Origin: Erysipelotrichaceae bacterium
GTDB taxonomy: Bacteria; Bacillota_I; Bacilli_A; Erysipelotrichales; Erysipelotrichaceae
Direction of reading: 5' to 3'
Assembly (NCBI GenBank): GCA_900770275.1
Contig: CAAGJS010000143.1
Span: forward strand, 1-10,488
Length of the DNA stretch: 10,488 nucleotides
In this document: one piece after another, positions 1 to 4,866 of the stretch
How positions within the stretch are numbered: position 1 is the first letter of the stretch
How the letters are laid out: the number at the start of each line of letters is the position of its first letter
Position numbers and translations under genes: made by a program
Notes under the pieces: model-generated
What the model was told of the DNA's origin: nothing
What the model saw: the letters and a program-made list of their open reading frames with translations, nothing else
The model's database searches: none

Positions 1-204
1 GATGCGCCGGCGATCTTCGGCGGTCTGCGTCAGTTTGTCAACCCGGGTCAGGCGAAGAATAAGATGATGTTCGTTCTGCTGAAGGATGAGCAGATTCAGA
101 CGGTTGTGGATTCGATTCACGCGGTAGCCGGTTCTCTGCAGAAGCCGAATACGGGCATCGTGTTTACGGTTCCTGTCACGAGATGGGAAGTGACCAAGGC
201 ATGA
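1..204 (+). CDS. P-II-like nitrogen/energy signalling protein, C-terminal part
   Basis: The window opens inside this gene, and only the last 67 residues are present (reading from base 1, stop TGA at 202-204). The visible part has a hydrophobic beta-strand/helix pattern (KMMFVLLKDEQIQTVVDSIH) and then a short segment around PNTGIVFTVPV. This corresponds to the last helix and the GxIFVxPV strand of P-II (GlnB/GlnK) domains. P-II proteins are small trimeric sensors of adenine nucleotides and 2-oxoglutarate that bind and control transporters or enzymes. The stop codon overlaps the antiporter start (ATGA), so the two are probably translationally coupled and the P-II-like protein may regulate that antiporter. 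The T-loop and nucleotide-binding part lie outside the window. A CutA-like or other ferredoxin-fold domain is an alternative. Confidence 0.6.
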   Translation, partial: DAPAIFGGLRQFVNPGQAKNKMMFVLLKDEQIQTVVDSIHAVAGSLQKPNTGIVFTVPVTRWEVTKA

Positions 205-1373
205 ATACACTGTTCTATGTAGCGCTCGCCATGGTCGCCGGCCTGCTCATGACGCGTGTGACGCGTCTGGTAAAGCTGCCGAATGTGACGGCGTATCTGA
301 TTGCCGGTGTTCTGATCGGTCCCTATGTTCTGAAGCTGATGGATGCGGATACGGTTTCTTCGCTGAACATCATTACGGAGGCGGCGCTCGGTTTCATCGC
401 CTTCTCGATCGGTGATCAGTTCAAGAAGTCGACTCTGGTCGCCATTGGCAAGCCGGCTTTGATCATTACGGTTCTTGAGTCGGCAGGTGCTGTTGTTGTG
501 ACACTGGCGGTGACGCTGCTGCTTGGCTTTGATCCGGTTGTCTGCGTGATGCTGGCAGCACTGTCTGCTTCGACAGCTCCGGCGGCGACGCTGCTGGTTG
601 TGCGTCAGTACAAGGCGGCAGGACCTCTCACGAACATGCTGCTGCCGGTGGTTGCGGCGGATGATGGGACGGGTCTGATTGCGTATTCGATCTGCGTCAA
701 CGTTGCCCTTGGCATGATTAATCACAATCCGTTCTCGGTAACGAATACGATTCTGCTGCCGCTGCTGCAGATCGTTTTGGCGCTGGCGATCGGTGCGGGT
801 CTTGGCGTTCTGCTGGCTTTGACGCACCGTTTCTTCCGTTCGCATACGAACCGGATGTCCTTTGTGATTGCGATGGTGTTCATTGCGCTTGGCATTGCGG
901 ATCGTCTGAGCCTTTCCAATCTTCTGATGTGCATGGCGATGGGCGCTTCCTATGTCAATCTGAGCAATGATGCGGAGCGGGTCCTTGGCTGCATCGATGA
1001 CTGGACCTATCCCCTGTTCATGCTGTTCTTCGTCCTGTCGGGCGCATCGCTGAATGTGACGATCATTACGAAGGTCGGTCTGATTGGTGTGACGTATATT
1101 CTGACGCGTTTCGGGGGTAAGTTCCTGGGCTCCTGGATCGGCGGTACAATTACGCATCAGCCTCCGGTGGTCAAGGACAATATTGGCTGGGCACTGATGC
1201 CGCAGGCAGGTGTTGCCATTGGTATGGCTACGATGGCTTTGCAGCAGCTGCCGCTCCAGTATGGTCAGCAGATTCAGACCGTTGTCCTGGCGGCGACGCT
1301 TGTGTATGAAATCATCGGTCCGCTGGCTACCAAGAGTGCTCTGAAGCGGGCTGGCGAAATTCACGCTGAGTAA
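201..1373 (+). CDS. Cation:proton antiporter (CPA2/Na+-H+ exchanger family)
   Basis: This is a 390-residue polytopic membrane protein, hydrophobic throughout with about 11-13 likely membrane segments. It matches the Na_H_Exchanger fold of CPA2 antiporters, which swap Na+ or K+ for H+ across the cytoplasmic membrane. The N-terminus carries the family's typical LPNVTAYLIAGVLIGP stretch (about residues 26-41). Residues 122-129 (SASTAPAA) fit the discontinuous helix TM4, and A-D-D-G at 153-156 fits the acidic ion-binding pair of TM5. It stops near the end of the membrane domain, with no C-terminal TrkA-N (RCK) domain as found in KefB/KefC, so control may come from the coupled P-II-like protein. 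I chose ATG 201 because it overlaps the upstream stop (ATGA) and has GGGAAG about 10 bases upstream. An in-frame ATG at 183 would add six residues. Ion specificity cannot be read from the sequence. Confidence 0.85.
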   Translation: MNTLFYVALAMVAGLLMTRVTRLVKLPNVTAYLIAGVLIGPYVLKLMDADTVSSLNIITEAALGFIAFSIGDQFKKSTLVAIGKPALIITVLESAGAVVVTLAVTLLLGFDPVVCVMLAALSASTAPAATLLVVRQYKAAGPLTNMLLPVVAADDGTGLIAYSICVNVALGMINHNPFSVTNTILLPLLQIVLALAIGAGLGVLLALTHRFFRSHTNRMSFVIAMVFIALGIADRLSLSNLLMCMAMGASYVNLSNDAERVLGCIDDWTYPLFMLFFVLSGASLNVTIITKVGLIGVTYILTRFGGKFLGSWIGGTITHQPPVVKDNIGWALMPQAGVAIGMATMALQQLPLQYGQQIQTVVLAATLVYEIIGPLATKSALKRAGEIHAE

Positions 1374-1387
1374 GACCTGTCTGGTGG

Positions 1388-1429
1388 AGGAATTGCGACG
1401 GAATGCTCTTCTGCCGCAGTTCCTTTTTT
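1388..1429 (+). terminator. Strong Rho-independent terminator after the antiporter
   Basis: The arms 1389-1403 and 1409-1423 form a 15-bp stem with one A·C mismatch and two G·U pairs, around a 5-base loop (TGCTC). Six T residues follow at 1424-1429. It sits 15 bases after the antiporter stop and ends the P-II/antiporter operon. A GTG at 1384 could extend the next gene upstream, but that start would lie within this hairpin, which argues for the later start at 1483. Confidence 0.9.
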
Positions 1430-1482
1430 CGTGGCGTAAGCCGGAAGGATACGATAGAGTGATAGCTGTTGGGAGAATCTGT

Positions 1483-2313
1483 ATGAGTGAAATGGAAATC
1501 AGTCAGGAACAGCAGCAGTTTCTGGAACGCTTCTTCACTGCCGCTGTAAATGTCTATGGAATGATCGATTTACGTACCCTTTGGAACGTATACATGTCCA
1601 TTAAGATGAGTGGAAATACGGAGATCGTTCCACTGCACCGTTCGACGATGCTGGCGTACATCGATGAGGCATCCTCCTCTTCCCATCCCTGGAGAGTGAT
1701 GGAAATCAATGAACTGGAGCCGGAAGAGACTCCGGAGGAAATGAAGCGGGTGCTGGTTGAAAGCGGCATCGGCAATCATACGGCGAAGGATCTTGATCTC
1801 TACCATTCGGTGATTGCGGCCCGCAGGGGAAAGAAAGTATCGGTGCCGGAGGATTTCTTCAGCTATGCACAGTTTCTGCGCAATCGTCAACAGGAGGATC
1901 TGATTCTGTTTCTGATGAACCTGAAGGTAAGTGCTGTGGAAATCAGTGACTTCAGGGATCCGGATCATAAGATCGCGACCGAAAACCGCGGCAGCCGTCT
2001 GCAGGATCTGACCTTTGATACGGTGGAGGTGAAGAACTGGTTCGGTGATCACGGGCCTGGCGCTGTGGAGGAACGTCCTGGTGGGCCGGCTGTGCTTCTG
2101 TTCAATACGGTGGACTGGTCGATGCGCTCGGGCTACCTTACGCCGGAAAAGAGTCTGAACTATCTTGCGGATGCGCTGCAGCTGATGGGAATCGTTCTTT
2201 CGAAGAAGGATGCGCGTGAACTGCACCGGCTTTTCAGCGACTTTGCCCGTGTGACGCCTCTGTGGAGAGAATGGGGCGCATCTGTAAAGGATCTGCAGGA
2301 AACAGGAAACTGA
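1483..2313 (+). CDS. Hypothetical protein of 276 aa, YGxI-D/W-N-type Bacillota family
   Basis: I do not recognise a named function. The product is a soluble, mostly helical and acidic protein with no signal peptide or membrane segment. ATG 1483 is preceded by GGGAGA at 1471-1476 with a 6-base spacer. The N-terminal segment (about residues 6-36; QEQQQFLERF, then AAVNVYGMIDLRTLWNV) resembles a module I recall from many uncharacterised Bacillota proteins ('aanlYGii...l.eIyn'). Near the C-terminus, ARVTPLWREWGASVKDL resembles the 'NxTxxWxnxGxtPxeL' ending of the same group. Some members carry a SEC-C zinc motif, but no such Cys cluster is present here. The family comparison is from memory and uncertain. 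It stands alone between a terminator and a degenerate copy of its own 5' end, so the context gives no function. Confidence 0.7.
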   Translation: MSEMEISQEQQQFLERFFTAAVNVYGMIDLRTLWNVYMSIKMSGNTEIVPLHRSTMLAYIDEASSSSHPWRVMEINELEPEETPEEMKRVLVESGIGNHTAKDLDLYHSVIAARRGKKVSVPEDFFSYAQFLRNRQQEDLILFLMNLKVSAVEISDFRDPDHKIATENRGSRLQDLTFDTVEVKNWFGDHGPGAVEERPGGPAVLLFNTVDWSMRSGYLTPEKSLNYLADALQLMGIVLSKKDARELHRLFSDFARVTPLWREWGASVKDLQETGN

Positions 2314-2327
2314 GCAGTGGAAAACTG

Positions 2328-2615
2328 ACGAGTGAAAGAAAAATCCGTCAGGAACAGCAGCAGTTTCTGGAAACATTGTTAACGGCCGCTGCCAATGTCT
2401 ATGGAGGCATTGATCTTTCTTCGCTGTGGAATATTCAGGTCAATAATCCGGGTAAATATGCCTGCATACACAAAAAGGACAAGGGCAGTAATGACAAATA
2501 CAGAAGTACAGTTGGGAAGCGGAAGAGATGGTACGCAGCCCGACTTTTTCTATGCTCTGGTCAGTGTTGCATAAGACGAGGAAAAAATATGATCAAGATC
2601 AAAAAAAGTCCATGA
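2328..2615 (+). pseudogene. Relic: truncated second copy of the 276-aa hypothetical gene
   Basis: From 2328 the DNA matches the beginning of the upstream gene at a constant offset of 845 bases, including a run of 26 identical bases (1502-1527 and 2347-2372). In translation 24 of 35 residues match (for example QEQQQFLE, NVYG, ID and LWN). The position equal to the first copy's ATG reads ACG (2328-2330), so the start is lost. Similarity stops near 2436, just after LWN. The frame stays open to 2615 but encodes unrelated, Lys-rich residues. A GTG at 2262 is in frame, but it lies inside the preceding gene and has no ribosome site. I read this as a tandem duplication that was cut by a later insertion or deletion and is no longer translated as a family member. 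Confidence 0.75.
2458..2574 (+). CDS. Possible 38-aa ORF or gene fragment in the relic region
   Basis: An open frame, ATG 2458 to TAA 2572-2574, encodes a 38-residue peptide ending in PDFFYALVSVA. It lies in a different frame from the relic. No convincing ribosome binding site precedes it (CCGGGT at best), and I recognise no family. It could be the tail of a lost gene whose front was removed by the rearrangement ending the duplicate near 2436, or chance. The 399 bases between 2314 and 2712 otherwise hold the relic and a direct repeat, and no intact gene is evident. Confidence 0.2.
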   Translation: MPAYTKRTRAVMTNTEVQLGSGRDGTQPDFFYALVSVA

Positions 2616-2697
2616 GGCACGGTTGATTGACTGGCGATGGTCAGGTAAACTTTTGAAAGACGTGGAAAAATTTGATCAAAAACAAAAAATCCATGAG
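2581..2697 (+). repeat. Imperfect direct repeat upstream of the ATPase gene
   Basis: The stretch at about 2581-2616 (A-run, then GATCAAGATC, then an A-run and TCCATGAG) recurs at about 2664-2697 (A-run, then GATCAAAAAC, then an A-run and TCCATGAG). The offset is 81-83 bases, with one 2-base indel and a few substitutions. The second copy lies immediately before the ATPase ribosome binding site. It may be a local duplication made when this segment was inserted or rearranged, or paired sites for a regulator. Confidence 0.6.
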
Positions 2698-2712
2698 CTT
2701 TGGAGGACGCGT

Positions 2713-4014
2713 ATGGAACTGCCAAGGAAACAATATTTAGAGAAACTGATTCGAAAGAAAGACAACGGCCGGATTAAAGTGATCACCGGTATCCGCAGGT
2801 GTGGAAAGTCATATCTGTTGTTGAATCTGTACCGCACTTACCTGCTGGAAACCGGGGTGAAAGAAGGCCAGATTATTTCACTTGCATTGGATGAACTTCA
2901 AAATGCGAGATACAGAAATCCTTTTGAACTGGATCGATATATCAGGGGAAAGATCCGGAATTCCTCCATCAGATACTATGTGTTTATTGATGAAATTCAG
3001 TTTGTTGGGGAGGTGACAAACCCGTATCTGAATGATCCGGATGAAAAAATCACATTCGTTGATACACTGCTTGGCCTGATGAAGCTGGCGAACGTGGACA
3101 TATATGTTACAGGCAGTAATTCAAAGATGCTTTCTACCGATATTTTGACCCAGTTCCGGGACAGGGCAGATGATATTCGTGTATATCCTCTTTCTTATGC
3201 GGAGTTTTATGATGCCTATGAAGGAGACAAGCGCAGGGCGTGGCCCGATTACTATACCTATGGCGGTATGCCGTATGTGCTGGCACTTACTTCACATGAA
3301 GAAAAAAGTGCGTATTTAAAAAGTCTCTTTGAGCGGACATATATTCGGGACATTCTTGAGCGGAATCATATCCAGAATGATACCAGCGTGCTGGAGGATC
3401 TTCTGAATATCCTTTCTTCCGGGATCGGATCGCTGACAAATCCAACCAAGATCTCAAAAACATTCGCCTCTGAGAAACATTTGCAGATCAGCGAGCAGAC
3501 GATTGAGAAATATATCGGTTATTTTATGAATGCGTTTCTGATTGATAAAGCAGAACGGTACGATGTAAAAGGAAGAAAGTATATTCATTCACCGATCAAA
3601 TATTACTTTACAGACGTCGGACTTCGTAATGCGAGACTTGGGTTTCGGCAGATGGAAGAGACCCACCTGATGGAAAATGTCATTTTTAATGATTTGAAGC
3701 GCCGCGGCTTTGATGTTGATGTGGGCGTTGTCCCATACAGCACCCGGGACGAAAATAATAAGCATGTCTTAAAACAACTGGAGGTTGATTTCGTAGTCAA
3801 TCGCGGAAATACGCGTTGTTATATTCAGTCTGCACTTTCTGCAGCGGATCCTGAAAAGAAAGCTCAGGAAACTGCTTCGCTTCTGCGCATTCCTGATTCG
3901 TTTCAGAAAATTGTTGTGGTCAGTAATTATATAAATCCGTGGAAAGATGAGAATGGAATTGATTATATCGGTATAGAAGATTTTCTCTTGAATGAATCTT
4001 TGATTCATTCCTGA
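2713..4014 (+). CDS. ATP-binding protein, AAA_14 plus DUF4143 family
   Basis: This 433-residue P-loop ATPase belongs to a widespread, poorly understood bacterial and archaeal group. The Walker A motif is GIRRCGKS (26-33), Walker B is VFIDE (90-94) and a sensor-like strand is VTGSNS (132-137). The C-terminal DUF4143 region (from about 200) ends in a PD-(D/E)xK-like fold, with E321 in LMENVIFNDLKRRGF, then LEVDFV (356-361) and YIQSALS (370-376). That is, E, D and Q-x-S rather than a full E-x-K. The start is ATG 2713, because GGAGG at 2702-2706 lies 6 bases upstream and family members begin close to this point. A TTG at 2623 would add 30 unrelated residues. Codon use is visibly AT-richer than in the flanking genes, which suggests horizontal acquisition. 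No partner gene accompanies it. The role is unknown, and nuclease activity is not established. Confidence 0.85.
   Translation: MELPRKQYLEKLIRKKDNGRIKVITGIRRCGKSYLLLNLYRTYLLETGVKEGQIISLALDELQNARYRNPFELDRYIRGKIRNSSIRYYVFIDEIQFVGEVTNPYLNDPDEKITFVDTLLGLMKLANVDIYVTGSNSKMLSTDILTQFRDRADDIRVYPLSYAEFYDAYEGDKRRAWPDYYTYGGMPYVLALTSHEEKSAYLKSLFERTYIRDILERNHIQNDTSVLEDLLNILSSGIGSLTNPTKISKTFASEKHLQISEQTIEKYIGYFMNAFLIDKAERYDVKGRKYIHSPIKYYFTDVGLRNARLGFRQMEETHLMENVIFNDLKRRGFDVDVGVVPYSTRDENNKHVLKQLEVDFVVNRGNTRCYIQSALSAADPEKKAQETASLLRIPDSFQKIVVVSNYINPWKDENGIDYIGIEDFLLNESLIHS
3990..4010 (+). repeat. Perfect 9-bp hairpin at the 3' end of the ATPase gene
   Basis: GAATGAATC (3990-3998) and GATTCATTC (4002-4010) are exact reverse complements around a TTT loop, ending one base before the TGA stop (4012-4014). 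No T-run follows, so it is a poor intrinsic terminator. It may stabilise the mRNA end or mark an end of an inserted segment. Confidence 0.55.
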
Positions 4015-4064
4015 TTCCTGTCTGCGGAATGATAGAAGTTGAGATTGTGTGAAGTAATGTGATT

Positions 4065-4077
4065 TGACCATTGGTCA
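4065..4077. promoter_or_regulatory. Operator-like palindrome upstream of the zinc-ribbon gene
   Basis: TGACCATTGGTCA is a perfect inverted repeat with 6-base arms around one central base, 38 bases before the next start codon. It overlaps a possible -35 (TTGACC, 4064-4069), but the nearest -10-like hexamer (TATAGT, 4089-4094) is 19 bases away and leaves almost no leader. The palindrome resembles binding sites of dimeric HTH repressors such as the TetR or MarR type. No such regulator is encoded in the window. Confidence 0.4.
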
Positions 4078-4115
4078 GGCAAACCGACTATAGTAGTAGC
4101 AGGAGGTTCACAGAT

Positions 4116-4775
4116 ATGAGTGATCTTGCGAATAAAGGTTTTGTTACGGAGAAGGTTTATCCGGCCAATGGCCAGAATGTACAGGATGTCGCCTATGAGC
4201 TGGCGAAGTATCTGGATAATGATAAGCATCTGATTACGCAGACGATGCGTACGTTGGACGGCTATCTTGTTCAGTGCAAGGGGGATGCGTCCATGGAGTG
4301 GACGAAATACCTTGGCATGGATGCGGCTGTCAGCACACGTCTCAGCGTTGAAGGAAACAATCTGCGCGTCACAGTACGGGCAGAGAAGTGGGTTGAGAAG
4401 GCAGGCATCGCTGCGCTTGGCGTGTTCTTTGCGCCGCTGCTTGTGACCAGTGGTGTCGGTGCGGTGCGTCAATATGGATTGTTTGCGGATATCTTCAACT
4501 TTATCGGCAGCTATCTGGGGAGTGATCCGGTCGAAAGTTCGAGTACGACGCCGTTCTCGGATGTGTTTGCGGATAACGGTGAGGGAGATGGCTCCGTTTC
4601 TTCCGGCCGTATCGTATGTCCTCATTGCGGTGCAGAAAACAGGGCCGATGCCCGCTTCTGCCGTAAGTGCGGACGGCCGCTGGAGGAGAAGGTTAAGAAG
4701 GTCTGTCCCGGCTGTGGAAGCGAAGTGGAACCGGATGATGCGTTCTGCCCGCATTGTGGTAAAAAACTGAACTGA
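4116..4775 (+). CDS. Double zinc-ribbon domain protein
   Basis: This 219-residue protein ends in two Cys4 zinc ribbons: CPHC...CRKC (Cys168, 171, 182 and 185) and CPGC...CPHC (Cys197, 200, 211 and 214). That is the double zinc-ribbon (DZR) arrangement common in small bacterial proteins. The first 120 residues form a separate alpha/beta domain I do not recognise, with one hydrophobic patch at about 97-115 (AGIAALGVFFAPLLVTSGV) that could be a membrane segment or a buried helix. A Ser/Gly/Asp-rich linker (136-165) joins the parts. AGGAGG at 4101-4106 lies 9 bases before ATG 4116 and fixes the start; an in-frame TTG at 4071 is less likely. It is a single-gene unit between the palindrome and a terminator. 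The ribbons probably bind zinc and serve a structural or protein-binding role; this is inference. Confidence 0.75.
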   Translation: MSDLANKGFVTEKVYPANGQNVQDVAYELAKYLDNDKHLITQTMRTLDGYLVQCKGDASMEWTKYLGMDAAVSTRLSVEGNNLRVTVRAEKWVEKAGIAALGVFFAPLLVTSGVGAVRQYGLFADIFNFIGSYLGSDPVESSSTTPFSDVFADNGEGDGSVSSGRIVCPHCGAENRADARFCRKCGRPLEEKVKKVCPGCGSEVEPDDAFCPHCGKKLN

Positions 4776-4779
4776 GCAT

Positions 4780-4822
4780 AGTGCAATATTGGGTGCATGC
4801 CCCTAAGGTGTGCACTCTTTTT
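4780..4822 (+). terminator. Probable intrinsic terminator after the zinc-ribbon gene
   Basis: AGTGCA (4780-4785) pairs with TGCACT (4811-4816). Inside it, GGG (4791-4793) can pair with CCC after a TGCATG loop, and CTTTTT follows at 4817-4822. The interior pairing is imperfect, so this is weaker than the other terminators. It separates the zinc-ribbon gene from the regulator promoter that begins at 4832. Confidence 0.6.
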
Positions 4823-4831
4823 CTTTGGTCT

Positions 4832-4860
4832 TTGACTTTGTCGGTGTCAGTGTTTACATT
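4832..4860 (+). promoter_or_regulatory. SigA-type promoter of the PTS regulator
   Basis: TTGACT (4832-4837) and TACATT (4855-4860) are spaced by exactly 17 bases, a close match to the housekeeping consensus. With the usual 6-base gap, transcription would start at A4867, the first base of the regulator's ATG. No ribosome binding site is visible upstream of that ATG, consistent with a leaderless transcript. Confidence 0.65.
4844..4859. promoter_or_regulatory. Cre-like CcpA operator overlapping the regulator -10
   Basis: The core TGTCAGTGTTTACA (4845-4858) fits the catabolite-responsive element pattern TGNNANCGNTNNCA at seven of eight fixed positions; the central C is T. It covers the -10 region of the promoter at 4832-4860. 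CcpA binding here would block transcription when a preferred sugar is present. CcpA itself is not in the window, so this rests on motif match and on the location before a sugar PTS regulator. Confidence 0.4.
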
Positions 4861-4866
4861 GTGCTT

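Noticed and set aside
117..1364. Long open frame (415 aa) on the minus strand across the antiporter
   Set aside because: It mirrors the codon bias of the + strand gene, its product is full of Arg, His, Gln and Asn with no fold pattern, and the + strand frame is a clear membrane transporter.
1384..1482. GTG start extending the 276-aa protein by 33 residues
   Set aside because: The extension would be encoded by the terminator hairpin at 1388-1429, and ATG 1483 has a good ribosome site.
2623..2712. TTG start extending the ATPase by 30 residues
   Set aside because: GGAGG with a 6-base spacer precedes ATG 2713, and family members begin near that point.
2437..4064. ATPase segment as a known defence system or transposon
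   Set aside because: No transposase, integrase, terminal inverted repeats or partner effector gene is present; a single AAA_14/DUF4143 gene does not define such a system.
4064..4094. TTGACC / TATAGT promoter for the zinc-ribbon gene
   Set aside because: The 19-base spacer is long, and the predicted start would fall on the ribosome binding site, so I kept only the palindrome as a site.
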